Assembly (NCBI GenBank): GCA_913009685.1
Contig: CAJVXP010000006.1
Span: forward strand, 17,345-81,344
Source of the DNA: an uncultured Bacteroidota bacterium
GTDB lineage: Bacteria; Bacteroidota; Bacteroidia; Bacteroidales; F082
Length of the DNA: 64,000 nucleotides
Reading direction: 5' to 3'
The notes below the pieces were generated by a model. It saw only the letters and a list, made by a program, of their open reading frames with translations, made no database searches and was not told the DNA's origin. Below are positions 8,665 to 18,829 of this stretch, in pieces (positions within the stretch are counted from its first letter, which is position 1; the number at the start of each line of letters is the position of its first letter). A program made the translations under genes and the position numbers.

Positions 8665-9591
8665 TTAATGGATGTCCAATCCGTTCATCATATAAAGGGA
8701 GTGTTCCAGCGTGGGTAAAATTTCAGTAAGATATTCGTTTACTGCTTTCTGGCTTCCGGGCAGAGTGTAAATTAAGGTTTCATCAATGGTTCCTGCCACT
8801 GCCCGGCTAATGAGAGCATTGGGTTTCTTCATGCCGTATTTCACCCGGATGAGTTCCATTATGCCGGTAATTTCTTTTTGGAGCATGGGTTTTACCACAT
8901 CCGGGGTGATATCCCTTTTCCCGATACCGGTTCCGCCGGTTGTGAAGACAATGTCAAAATGCTTTGCTATAGCGTCCTCCAAAGATTTCTGCAATAATAT
9001 TGCTTCGTCGGGTATGATCAACTTATCAAATTCAAAATGCCGGTTACGGGACAAAAGAAATTCTCCGGTTATCTTTTCAGTCAGTGGTCCGCTTTTGTCT
9101 TCGTACACTCCGTTGCTGGCACGGTCGCTCAGGGTAATAATCTTAATTTTCAGGATACGGGGATGATATTTAAAAAATCTGCCTGGCTTGAGCTCTCCGC
9201 CTTTCAGTACCTTAACAAAGATACCTTCTTTGGGCATGACACAGTTTCCCACTTCACGGAAAATGGCGCAATTGTCACCATGACATTTTTTGCCAATTTG
9301 CGTAACCATGAGTTCGATGTCGCCGGAAACAAATTTGTCGAGAGGTGCGGTTTTATACAATTCCATTCCGCATGTTGAAATATTTTCTGCAAACTCACCG
9401 TATTTGATTTCGCGTTTGGCTTCTGCGGAAAATTTTTCGATGCTTTCCACCCCAAGAAGGCTTACCTGCCTGTGCCACGGACCGGAATGTGCATCTCCGG
9501 GGATTCCGATATCGGTTAATTGAATACTGTCAACAGGCTTTTTTATTGTCCCCTTTTTCTCTGAAATATTTACTGAAGTTACTTCAAACAT
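8665..9591 (-). CDS. Bifunctional MOSC domain / MogA-MoaB-like molybdenum cofactor protein
   Basis: N-term MOSC-like region (GIPGDAHSGPWHRQVSLL...FAENIS), C-term TTGGTGIGKRDITPDVV and LPGSQKAV of MogA/MoaB. Confidence 0.85.
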   Translation of the reverse strand: MFEVTSVNISEKKGTIKKPVDSIQLTDIGIPGDAHSGPWHRQVSLLGVESIEKFSAEAKREIKYGEFAENISTCGMELYKTAPLDKFVSGDIELMVTQIGKKCHGDNCAIFREVGNCVMPKEGIFVKVLKGGELKPGRFFKYHPRILKIKIITLSDRASNGVYEDKSGPLTEKITGEFLLSRNRHFEFDKLIIPDEAILLQKSLEDAIAKHFDIVFTTGGTGIGKRDITPDVVKPMLQKEITGIMELIRVKYGMKKPNALISRAVAGTIDETLIYTLPGSQKAVNEYLTEILPTLEHSLYMMNGLDIH

Positions 9592-9608
9592 TTTTTATCT
9601 GTTTATGT

Positions 9609-10052
9609 TTATTTTTTTATTTTTTCTATCAGGTGAACATTCTCCATGTGCATGACTTTGTCAACAGCTTTGCACATATCGTAAACCGTTAGCAGACCCA
9701 CCTGTACTCCTGTCAGGGCTTCCATCTCCACCCCGGTTTGTCCGATACATTTTGCCATACACGAAACATGAACACCATTTTCCTTTAAAGTGGCTTTTAC
9801 GGCTACTTTGGTTAGCATAATCGGGTGGCAGAGTGGTATTAGTTCGCTGGTTTTCTTGGCCGCTTGTATGCCTGCAATTTCAGAAACTGTCAGCACATCT
9901 CCTTTTTTCATTTGGTTTTCACGAATCAGGGCGACTGTTTCGGTTTGTAAATGGATAAAACCTTCGGCAACAGCCGTACGGGTCTGCTGTGGTTTCCCGG
10001 CAACATCCACCATATTGGCTTTTCCCTTTTCATCGATATGCGTTAGTTTCAT
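9609..10052 (-). CDS. moaC: Cyclic pyranopterin monophosphate synthase
   Basis: [18 protein letters not shown], [33 protein letters not shown]. Confidence 0.95.
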   Translation of the reverse strand: MKLTHIDEKGKANMVDVAGKPQQTRTAVAEGFIHLQTETVALIRENQMKKGDVLTVSEIAGIQAAKKTSELIPLCHPIMLTKVAVKATLKENGVHVSCMAKCIGQTGVEMEALTGVQVGLLTVYDMCKAVDKVMHMENVHLIEKIKK

Positions 10053-10094
10053 GATTTTGGATTTTTATTTTTTCTTTCTTTTATTCCTAAAACA

Positions 10095-10895
10095 CTATCC
10101 TCCAATGCCGTAGAACTTTCCGGATTTGTTTTTTGTTCCGACTCTGGGTTTATTCATCGCCGCCATGTCAAATGCCCGATTAACACTTGTCTCTTTAACA
10201 TTAAATGCCATTTCATTAAACAGACAGGGTTTAATGTCACCGTTGGCAGTAAGCCGCAGTCTGTTACAATTTTTACAATCGCCACCTTTGCCGCCTTCAA
10301 CAATAGAAAACTCACCGGTTTGCAGGTTCATTTGATGAATAAAGCGTATTTGTAAGTCATTTTCTTTACAAAAAGCGGCTACTTCCCGGGCATCGGGCTC
10401 GTTGCTGCTTTTAAAAATCACGCAATTTATCTTGACAGGTTGCAAACCGGCTTCTTTGGCGGCACGTATTCCATCAAAGGCCCTTCGGATATCTCCGCCA
10501 CGGGTAATTTCTTTATAGTGTGATGGAGATATCGTATCCAGACTAATATTTACCCGATTCAGCCCTGCTTCCTTCAACGATTTTGCAAATTGAGCCAATA
10601 AGATTCCGTTGGTTGTCATAGATAAATCGGTTATCCCTTTGATAGAGGCAATCATTCCAACCAAATCAACAATTCCTCTCCTTACCAAAGGTTCTCCACC
10701 CGTAAGCCGTACTTTTGTAACCCCTTTGGCGGCTCCTTTTTTCACAACTGCAATAATCTCTTCAAAAGAAAGAATATCTTTGTGTTGCATGAGTTTAATC
10801 CCTTCTTCCGGCATACAATAAACGCACCTGAGGTTGCAACGGTCAGTAACCGAAATGCGAAGATAGTCCAGTTTCCTGTTATATTGGTCGTACAT
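10095..10895 (-). CDS. moaA: GTP 3',8-cyclase, compact form (266 aa)
   Basis: LRISVTDRCNLRCVYCMPEEG, LTGGEPLVR, CKNCNRLRLTANGDIKPCLF, C-terminal GG. Confidence 0.9.
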   Translation of the reverse strand: MYDQYNRKLDYLRISVTDRCNLRCVYCMPEEGIKLMQHKDILSFEEIIAVVKKGAAKGVTKVRLTGGEPLVRRGIVDLVGMIASIKGITDLSMTTNGILLAQFAKSLKEAGLNRVNISLDTISPSHYKEITRGGDIRRAFDGIRAAKEAGLQPVKINCVIFKSSNEPDAREVAAFCKENDLQIRFIHQMNLQTGEFSIVEGGKGGDCKNCNRLRLTANGDIKPCLFNEMAFNVKETSVNRAFDMAAMNKPRVGTKNKSGKFYGIGG

Positions 10896-12054
10896 CTACA
10901 AAGTCTCCTTTATTTAATTCGGTAACACCGCGTTCCACCACCATAAGTCCATCGGCATAGGATAAAGCGTTGATGTGAGCAGAGCCATGATATTCAACGG
11001 GTTTTACAGTACCGTCGGCAGTGATTTCCACCGGTTCAAATGCTTTTCGTATTGCATTCTTTCGTTTAAAGTCCTGATCAAGAGGTAATTTATACAACTC
11101 AGGGAAATAATGGTTACCCATGATGCCATAAAGTAATGGTTTTATGAGCATATCGAACTGAACAAAGGCAGCAACCGGATTCCCGGGAACTCCGACAAAC
11201 CATTTATCCTTTTTGGTTCCGAAAATGGTTTTTTTGCCCGGCTTGGTGGCTATCCCGTGAAAATGGACATAAAATCCGGCTTCTTCTAAAACTGCCGGAA
11301 CAAAATCGTAATCGCCCATAGAAACGGCCCCCGACATAATTACAAGATCGGCTTTTTCCATAGCTTTGTCAAGTATGGTTTGTACGCTCTCTTTTGTGTC
11401 TTTTGCAATTCCGAGATAGTCAACTGGTAACCCCATTGCTTTTGCCTGTGTTACTATCTGGCAGGCATTGCTGTTTCTGATTTGCGAAAGCGCCGGTTTT
11501 ATGTCCGGTTCTACCAATTCATTCCCGGTAGAGACTATCGCTACACGCGGTTGTTTGTAAACTTTGATGCTAACAGCACCTGCCGAGGCCAACACCGGAA
11601 TATGCTTTTCTTTTATCAGTGTCCCCCTTTTGAGTAACACTTCGTTGGTTTTGATGTCTTCGCCGGTTAAACAAATGTTGGATTTGGTACTTTCTTTGGT
11701 AAAAACAATTTGGCTTTCTCCTACGTTTCTGGTCTGTTCCACCATAATGACGACATCTGCACCTTTTGGAACAGGAGCTCCGGTCATAATCTTTGCGCAT
11801 TGGTTTTTCCCAATAGTTTTTTGGGGCCAGACACCGGCAGGAATCACTTCTACGACATTCAAAACGTTTTTAAGGTCTTCGTTACGGCAGGCATAACCGT
11901 CCATGGCTGACTTGTTAAAAGGTGGCATGGCCATGTCCGACCGGATATCCCCGGCCAAAACCCGGCGTACCGATTGTTCAAAGCCGACAGTCTCGGTGCC
12001 AAGAGTGTGGGCGTTTTCCGTAACGTATTGGTATGCTTCTTCGTAGGGTATCAT
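10879..12054 (-). CDS. moeA: Molybdopterin molybdotransferase
   Basis: MPPFNKSAMDGYA, STGNELVEP, SGAVSMGDYDFVP, GVPGNPVAAFVQFD. Confidence 0.95.
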   Translation of the reverse strand: MIPYEEAYQYVTENAHTLGTETVGFEQSVRRVLAGDIRSDMAMPPFNKSAMDGYACRNEDLKNVLNVVEVIPAGVWPQKTIGKNQCAKIMTGAPVPKGADVVIMVEQTRNVGESQIVFTKESTKSNICLTGEDIKTNEVLLKRGTLIKEKHIPVLASAGAVSIKVYKQPRVAIVSTGNELVEPDIKPALSQIRNSNACQIVTQAKAMGLPVDYLGIAKDTKESVQTILDKAMEKADLVIMSGAVSMGDYDFVPAVLEEAGFYVHFHGIATKPGKKTIFGTKKDKWFVGVPGNPVAAFVQFDMLIKPLLYGIMGNHYFPELYKLPLDQDFKRKNAIRKAFEPVEITADGTVKPVEYHGSAHINALSYADGLMVVERGVTELNKGDFVDVRPI

Positions 12055-12066
12055 TTCACAAATTGT

Positions 12067-12795
12067 TTAAAAAATGAATAATTTTACGCTGGCAACCAAT
12101 AAAACACTTGCCAACAGGATTTTTACTCTATACTGACTAAATTTCACGCTGCTGAAATACGATCCCATGAAGCCACCTGCCAATCCTATGGCGGCCCACA
12201 GCAGGATTTGTGGAACGGGATGAAAGTCCTGATTAAAATAAAGTCCCGTAAGTCCTGCCGTAGAATTCAAAAAGATGAATAATGCTGAGATTCCGGCTGT
12301 TTCCTTAACGTTGGCCCAATGCATCAACAGCAGGATAGGACTCAGGATAATTCCGCCTCCAATGCCAATCATGCCGGAAAAGAAGCCCACAACAGCGCCA
12401 ATGCCGACAGCGAGAAAAAAGGGTGGTGTCTTTGAAGTTTCGTATTCGCCTCTGGGACTAATGACTAACCGGCCAATAGCAATCAGCAAAAAGAGCCCCA
12501 GAATAATTTTATAGACATGGGGGTTGATGAGCATTCTTGCCCCGAGGAAGGCCATAGGGATAGAACCAAGGATAAACGGTAACAGAACACTGAATTTAAA
12601 GTATCCTTTTTTGACGAATGAGTAGAAGGAAATGCCTGCAACAAATAAATTGAGGGTCAAAGCCGATGATTTCATGGTGTACTGCTCAAAGCCGAACAAA
12701 GCCATTAATGCAAGGTACCCGCTTGCACCACCGTGTCCTACCGACGCATACAGCGCAGCAAGGGTAAAGATAGCTACGATAAAAATATAATCCAT
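12067..12795 (-). CDS. Sulfite exporter TauE/SafE family membrane protein
   Basis: Multi-TM, GHGGASGYLAL and GFFSGMIGIGGGIILSPILLL repeats. Confidence 0.85.
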   Translation of the reverse strand: MDYIFIVAIFTLAALYASVGHGGASGYLALMALFGFEQYTMKSSALTLNLFVAGISFYSFVKKGYFKFSVLLPFILGSIPMAFLGARMLINPHVYKIILGLFLLIAIGRLVISPRGEYETSKTPPFFLAVGIGAVVGFFSGMIGIGGGIILSPILLLMHWANVKETAGISALFIFLNSTAGLTGLYFNQDFHPVPQILLWAAIGLAGGFMGSYFSSVKFSQYRVKILLASVLLVASVKLFIF

Positions 12796-12828
12796 TCTGT
12801 GATATATAAAAAATAAAAGCCCCTTCCC

Positions 12829-12969
12829 ATGATTATGAAAAGAGGCATCAAAGCCAATATCTTGTTGCTATTGCTTTTTCTGACTGTCTCCTTTCCAATT
12901 CATCCCGGTTTAACAGGATTCGGGAGGTACAAACATTTCTATTTGAACCCATCGGAGTACTTTTCGTAG
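12829..12969 (+). CDS. Possible 46-aa small secreted peptide or gene remnant
   Basis: MIMKRGIKANILLLLLFLTVSFPIHPGLTGFGRYKHFYLNPSEYFS; signal-peptide-like N-terminus. Confidence 0.25.
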   Translation: MIMKRGIKANILLLLLFLTVSFPIHPGLTGFGRYKHFYLNPSEYFS

Positions 12970-12991
12970 CTTACGCTTTAGCAAAGTACTC
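12955..12991. repeat. Inverted repeat GAGTACTTT...AAAGTACTC
   Basis: Perfect 9-nt arms 12955-12963 and 12983-12991. Confidence 0.6.
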
Positions 12992-13241
12992 TCGGAGTAT
13001 TAAATACAGCTCAAAAGTAGTTAAATATTTATTCTAATACTTTTATTTGTAAATAAAATGATTCTAAATTATAGGCATTCCTAATTTGATTTAATAGAAG
13101 TTGTTCAAAGTTAAACCGGGAATCCCCTTTAACTTTAAACAATTCCATTGATAAGTTGCGGAAAGTTTCATAAAAAAGAAAATTATGCGAGATAAATAAT
13201 AAATTTGCTTTTTGAAAGTTTTCTTTATACTAAATGGATAG

Positions 13242-15770
13242 ATGCAAAAACCCGGCTTTCTTTTTTTTGTTTTATTGCTGATGCTGCTAACGGCTTTCCC
13301 TGCTGTTTTGCTTTCGCAGACGGCTGTTTTAAAGGGATTTGTGGAAAATGAAAAAGGCAAGCCCGCAGAATTGGTGAATGTGCAGCTTGTAGGGACAAAG
13401 CGGGGGATGACAACCAACCAAAAAGGGTTTTTTCAGTTGCAGGTTCCTGCCGGCCGCGATTTGCATATCGCCATTAGTTATATCGGCTATCGCCGGCAGG
13501 ATACTGTGCTGCGGCTGAATCCGGGAGAAGTGAAAATATTGCATTTCCAGCTTCGGAGAATAACGACAAATCTGCCTGGTTTTGTGGTACGTGACCGGCA
13601 GCTGCGTACGGAAAGTATTGTACGGCTGAATCCGCGCGATGCTATGATTGCTCCGGCAGTAGCAGGCGGTGTGGAGAGTTTAATCAAAACCTTGCCTGGT
13701 GTTTCATCCAATAACGAGTTAAGCTCGCAGTATTCGGTGCGGGGCGGGAATTATGACGAGAACTTAGTGTATGTGGATGGCATTGAGATTTACCGGCCTT
13801 TCCTTGTGAACAACGGACAACAAGAAGGCCTTAGCTTTATTAATCCGGCTCTGGTGTCGAGTATCCTGTTCTCAGCAGGTGGTTTTGGTGTGCAGTATGG
13901 TGGTAAGATGTCGTCGGTGCTGGATATCCGCTATTGCCATCCCACGCAGTTTAGCGCCGGAATTTCGCTGAGCTTTCTCGGCGCCGACCTGAATATGGGC
14001 GGAACCGACAAAAGCAAACGGTTTACCTATCTTATAGGTGCGCGTTACAAAACCAACCGTTATTTGTTGGGAAGCCTGGAAACCAAAGGAAATTATCAAC
14101 CTGATTTTACTGATTTTCAAGGGCTTTTTACTTATAAGCTGAACAAAAGGTGGGACGTTTCGCTGCTAACCTATTTTTCATTGAACAAGTATAAGGTGGT
14201 GCCTGCCGACCGGCAAACCGATTTCGGGACGGTACAGCAGAACCTGAGGTTCACGGTCTATTTTGATGGACAGGAAGTGGATAAATACAACATGTTTCAG
14301 TCGGGACTAACCTTCAACTATCATCCGAACAGCAATACCCAACTGCGGTTTATTGCATCTGCATTTCAGACGAATGAGTCGGAGACTTACGATGTACAGG
14401 GGCAGTACTGGATAGGACAGGTGGAGAAAAATCCTGGGCAGAAAAAAGATCATGGCGTGGCGGTGCAGACACTGGGCGTGGGTACCTATCTCGAACATGC
14501 CCGTAACTATTTCAACGCCCGTGTCTTTACATTTTCACATAAAGGCTCTTTGTTATATAATGGTAATCTGTTACGGTGGGGAGCACAGTATCAGTTTCAG
14601 CAGGTGGACGATGCGCTTCATGAATGGGAGCTGAACGATTCGGCCGGCTATTCGTTGCCCAATCCGGTGGATAAGCCCGGAAATCCTAATCCTTCACGCA
14701 GTAATTTGGATTTATACTATTTCGCTCATGCACACAATACACTAAATATTCATCGTGTTTCGGCTTATGTTTCCGACAGGTTGGATTTTCAACTGAAAAA
14801 CAAAAGTCGGCTTTCGCTGACCGCCGGAGTGCGCCTTTATTGGTGGAGTTATGCCAACGAATTTCTAATGAGTCCCCGCGTGAGCCTTGCCTATAAGCCA
14901 TTTGCCTATCCCAATCTTGTTTTTCGCTTTGCTTCGGGTATTTATTATCAGCCGCCTTTTTACCGTGAGATGCGCAACATGGACGGAAGTCTTAACCCCA
15001 ATATCAAATCACAGCGTGCCATTCATTTTATTCTCGGAGGCGATTACCGTTTTCAGGTGTGGAACCGGCCGTATATTTTTACCACGGAAGCGTATTACAA
15101 AAAGCTGGACCATTTAATCCCTTATGAGGTGGATAATTTGCGAATTCGCTATTATGCTAATCTGACAGCCAAAGGCTATGCTGCGGGAATCGATTTTAAA
15201 CTTTACGGCGAGTTTGTGAAAGGAATCGACAGCTGGATTACGCTGTCGTTTATGAAAACGGCTCAGGATGTTTTGGGCGATTATTACTACGATTATTACA
15301 ACGCAGCAGGAGAAAAGCTTCCACCTGGGAAAACCGGTTCAGCAGCAGACAGTGTGAAAGTGGAGCCCGGTTACATTCCGCGGCCTACTGACCGGCGGGT
15401 AAATTTCACCATCTATTTTCAGGATTACATTCCGCATCATAAGCAGTTCAAAGTGCATTTACGCTTGCTGTTCGGAACCGGCCTGCCCTTCGGCCCGCCG
15501 CAGTCGCAGCCTTACCAACAGACGTTGCGCATGCCCCCTTACCGACGGGTAGACATCGGCTTTTCGTGGAATCCGTTAGACAAAAATGTGAAGCGCATAT
15601 CGCATAAAACCGTCAAATCCATGTGGATTAGTCTGGAAGTATTCAACCTTTTCCAGACTTACAACACGGTTTCATACACCTGGATAAAGGATATTTATAA
15701 CCATTCGTTTGCCATTCCCAATTACCTCACCACGAGGCGGGTGAATTTGAAGGTTACGTTTAAGTTTTAG
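13242..15770 (+). CDS. TonB-dependent receptor
   Basis: Signal peptide, carboxypeptidase-like N domain, plug (SVRGGNYDENLVYVDGIEIYRP), barrel ending KVTFKF. Confidence 0.9.
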   Translation: MQKPGFLFFVLLLMLLTAFPAVLLSQTAVLKGFVENEKGKPAELVNVQLVGTKRGMTTNQKGFFQLQVPAGRDLHIAISYIGYRRQDTVLRLNPGEVKILHFQLRRITTNLPGFVVRDRQLRTESIVRLNPRDAMIAPAVAGGVESLIKTLPGVSSNNELSSQYSVRGGNYDENLVYVDGIEIYRPFLVNNGQQEGLSFINPALVSSILFSAGGFGVQYGGKMSSVLDIRYCHPTQFSAGISLSFLGADLNMGGTDKSKRFTYLIGARYKTNRYLLGSLETKGNYQPDFTDFQGLFTYKLNKRWDVSLLTYFSLNKYKVVPADRQTDFGTVQQNLRFTVYFDGQEVDKYNMFQSGLTFNYHPNSNTQLRFIASAFQTNESETYDVQGQYWIGQVEKNPGQKKDHGVAVQTLGVGTYLEHARNYFNARVFTFSHKGSLLYNGNLLRWGAQYQFQQVDDALHEWELNDSAGYSLPNPVDKPGNPNPSRSNLDLYYFAHAHNTLNIHRVSAYVSDRLDFQLKNKSRLSLTAGVRLYWWSYANEFLMSPRVSLAYKPFAYPNLVFRFASGIYYQPPFYREMRNMDGSLNPNIKSQRAIHFILGGDYRFQVWNRPYIFTTEAYYKKLDHLIPYEVDNLRIRYYANLTAKGYAAGIDFKLYGEFVKGIDSWITLSFMKTAQDVLGDYYYDYYNAAGEKLPPGKTGSAADSVKVEPGYIPRPTDRRVNFTIYFQDYIPHHKQFKVHLRLLFGTGLPFGPPQSQPYQQTLRMPPYRRVDIGFSWNPLDKNVKRISHKTVKSMWISLEVFNLFQTYNTVSYTWIKDIYNHSFAIPNYLTTRRVNLKVTFKF

Positions 15771-15966
15771 GAGAAGGGTTCCTTTAGCGGGTACGGCAGT
15801 AGCGGTTTAAATGTTACGTCCTTATTCCCGAAATGCAAACATCTTATTATCAATGTAAATATTATACCGTGTGGGATAACCGGATAGGATAAATTGTATT
15901 TGCAAATGGATTACCTTAAAAAATATTAATTTTATTTAGATTGTATTAAAATAGTGTTTACCTTTG

Positions 15967-16085
15967 CAGTGTAATTTAAGTTTTAAAACAACTTAGAATA
16001 CAGGTTAATTTTTTGGGTTTCCCTCATTCTGAGGGTATTAGGTTAATGTTGAAAAAGCTCCGGTCACCTGACCGGAGCTTTTTCG
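15967..16085 (+). ncRNA. Candidate small RNA with three hairpins
   Basis: -7 box TACCTTTG (15959-15966); hairpins TAAGTT/AACTTA, CCCTCA/TGAGGG, then terminator; no ORF. Confidence 0.5.
16052..16083 (+). terminator. Strong intrinsic terminator
   Basis: AAAAAGCTCCGGTC-ACCT-GACCGGAGCTTTTT. Confidence 0.9.
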
Positions 16086-16196
16086 TTTTTGTGTTGGTAC
16101 CATTTGTCGAACAAAAAGTCGGGCGTTATACTATGAATTATTAACCCCAATAATACCAAATGAATTTCAAAATACGCTGAAAAAAACAGGCTTATC

Positions 16197-17420
16197 TTAT
16201 TCAAAAGTCAGAATAGACTTTTTAATGATTTCCAATGCATGCATAAGTTCCTCTTCAGTGATGACCAGCGGAGGTGCAAAACGAATAATATGATCGTGTG
16301 TGGGTTTTGCCAACAAGCCGTTTTCGGCCATCTTCACGCAGACATCCCATGCTGTTTTTCCACCTTTGGGACGAATAACCACTGCATTAAGTAATCCTTT
16401 TCCCCGGACAGTTTCAATCATATCAGACGGAATTTTTTTTATTTCATCACGGAAAAGCTTGCCGAGTTTTTCGGCCCTTTCTGCCAGCTTTTCTTCCTTA
16501 ACGACTTCAAGAGCAGCGATAGCTACCCGTGCAGCGATGGGATTTCCGCCAAAAGTTGAACCGTGTTCGCCGGGTTTAATGGTTAACATTATCTCATCGT
16601 CAGCGAGAACTGCAGAAATTGGATAAACCCCGCCGGAGAGCGCTTTGCCGAGAATCAACACATCAGGGCGTACACCCTCGTGATCGCAGGCCAGAAGTTT
16701 TCCTGTACGGGCAATACCAGTTTGCACTTCATCGGCAATGAACAGAACATTTTTAGCTTTACACAGGTCATAAGCTTTTTTCAGGTAGCCTTCAGCGGGA
16801 ACCATAACACCGGCTTCTCCCTGAATGGGCTCTACGAGAAAACCTGCCACATTAGGATCTTCCAGCGCTTTTTCCAATGCCGGAATATCGTTGTAAGGAA
16901 TGGTGATAAATCCAGGCGTATAGGGGCCGAAATCATTTCTGGCGTCAGGATCAGTTGACATGGAAATAATCGTAATGGTGCGACCATGGAAATTATCGGC
17001 ACAAACAATTATTTTTGCCTGATTCTCAGGAATTCCTTTTTTGGTATAAGCCCATTTGCGGCATAGTTTAAGAGCGGTTTCATCGCCTTCGGCTCCGGAG
17101 TTCATTGGTAAAATTTTATCGTAGCCGAAATAGTCAGTAACATATTTTTCATAAACTCCCAGCGAATCGTTATAAAAAGCTCTCGAAGTGAGGGTGAGCT
17201 TTTGAGCCTGGTCTGTAAGGGCTTTTACAATTTTAGGATGGCAATGACCCTGATTTATAGCTGAATATGCTGAGAGGAAGTCAAAATATTCCTTTCCTTC
17301 CACATCCCAGACACGGGCGCCTTTCCCTTCGGCTAAAACTACCGAAAGCGGATGGTAATTATGTGCACCATACTTGTCCTCCAGTTCCATGACCGTTTTT
17401 GAAGTGAGTTTTTCTGACAT
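16197..17420 (-). CDS. rocD: Ornithine--oxo-acid transaminase
   Basis: Class III aminotransferase; [41 protein letters not shown]. Confidence 0.9.
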   Translation of the reverse strand: MSEKLTSKTVMELEDKYGAHNYHPLSVVLAEGKGARVWDVEGKEYFDFLSAYSAINQGHCHPKIVKALTDQAQKLTLTSRAFYNDSLGVYEKYVTDYFGYDKILPMNSGAEGDETALKLCRKWAYTKKGIPENQAKIIVCADNFHGRTITIISMSTDPDARNDFGPYTPGFITIPYNDIPALEKALEDPNVAGFLVEPIQGEAGVMVPAEGYLKKAYDLCKAKNVLFIADEVQTGIARTGKLLACDHEGVRPDVLILGKALSGGVYPISAVLADDEIMLTIKPGEHGSTFGGNPIAARVAIAALEVVKEEKLAERAEKLGKLFRDEIKKIPSDMIETVRGKGLLNAVVIRPKGGKTAWDVCVKMAENGLLAKPTHDHIIRFAPPLVITEEELMHALEIIKKSILTFE

Positions 17421-17630
17421 GTTCTAATTTTTTAAGTGATTAATTTTTGATACTCTTTGTGAGAATGTGTTTTCTCACTTTTTAAACCGACAAAGGTAGC
17501 TTAATAAAATGCAAATTTGCAAGGCGAAAAGAATAATTCAGGGTTTTACTTAGAAGGTTGCAAAGGTGTTTAATATCAGTATATTTGATATTCAGCTTGC
17601 GGCTTCTGACCATCGGCCTGAAGGTAACAT

Positions 17631-18767
17631 TTACAAAAGATGCCGGAAGGGAAGGAGTAACCATTCAAAAAACTTCTCGATAGGAGGACGTTTTTTCCAC
17701 TGTTTATAGACAAACGGGATGGATGACTTTTGGGTTTCCTTTACGTGCCGGACAACCTGTTCGGAGATTTCTTTCTGGTCCCCAAATAACATAATTTCAA
17801 ACATATAACGGAAACTACGGTAATCGAAATTGGAAGACCCTATGCCAAAAATTTTTTTATCCACAAGAAACAGCTTGGCATGGAGGTTGTTAGGCTCAAA
17901 AAACAGGAAATTTATGCCTCTCTTTGCTAACGGTCCGAGATACTTGTTCCGGAGGATATCCACGAGGTTTACATCCGATTTTTTAGGTAAAAGAATATTA
18001 ATTTTCACCCCTCTTTGGACAGCATCCGTCAGACTTTTGCGAAGCATGGAGCCCGGAAGAAAATATGGTGTTTCTATTTCGATGGTTTCCCTGGCCTGTT
18101 TTATGTAAAATATAAATTTATTGTTGATCTTTTTCTTAGTAATAAGGGGGACATCCCTGATAATCTCAAAGTTTTCATGCTTTACAGGACGTGTGTAATA
18201 AGCCTTACTGAAAATGTAACGATTATAAATCTTATAGTCCTGAAGAAAAAGTTTTTTAAAGACCGGAGTGATTTCACCTTCCATACGCAAAACTGATTCG
18301 CGCCAGTTTAAGTTGTAACCTGTAATGTTTGAGGAGCCTATGTAACTTATTTTGTCATCAATAAGTAATAGTTTCCTGTGGTTTCTCCGGTGGCTCCGGG
18401 TGAAAAAATCAAAATTGTATTTTATCTTTTTAAAAAACCTGACCTCTCCTCCGGCCTGAATAAACTTATCGAAAAAACCGGAGCGTGTATTTCCTGCTCC
18501 CCAGTAATCGATTAGTAGTTTTATCTCCACCCCCCTTTGGGCGGCGTTAGTAAGCTTATCCCTGAAACGTTCACCCATAACATCATTTCCTATACGAAAA
18601 GTCTCCAGACAGATATGTTCCTGCGCTGCATCGATATCATTAAGCATCTCTCCGTAGTAATGCCATGGGTCCGAAAATAACTGATATTTAATTGTTTTGC
18701 TCATTTCAAATGTTTCCTGCTTTCGCTGCATGAAAGTAAGAAGTTTTTTCGGATTGGCAAGCGCCAC
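17631..18767 (-). CDS. Phospholipase D-like / cardiolipin synthase-like protein
   Basis: Two HKD-type motifs (HRRNHRKLLLIDDKISYIGSSN; LHAKLFLVDKKIFGIGSSNFD). Confidence 0.85.
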   Translation of the reverse strand: MALANPKKLLTFMQRKQETFEMSKTIKYQLFSDPWHYYGEMLNDIDAAQEHICLETFRIGNDVMGERFRDKLTNAAQRGVEIKLLIDYWGAGNTRSGFFDKFIQAGGEVRFFKKIKYNFDFFTRSHRRNHRKLLLIDDKISYIGSSNITGYNLNWRESVLRMEGEITPVFKKLFLQDYKIYNRYIFSKAYYTRPVKHENFEIIRDVPLITKKKINNKFIFYIKQARETIEIETPYFLPGSMLRKSLTDAVQRGVKINILLPKKSDVNLVDILRNKYLGPLAKRGINFLFFEPNNLHAKLFLVDKKIFGIGSSNFDYRSFRYMFEIMLFGDQKEISEQVVRHVKETQKSSIPFVYKQWKKRPPIEKFFEWLLLPFRHLL

Positions 18768-18829
18768 AAAAAAATAATGGTAAACAATTAAAAAGGTGTT
18801 ATATCAATAATTCAGAGTCATTGTTGGTA

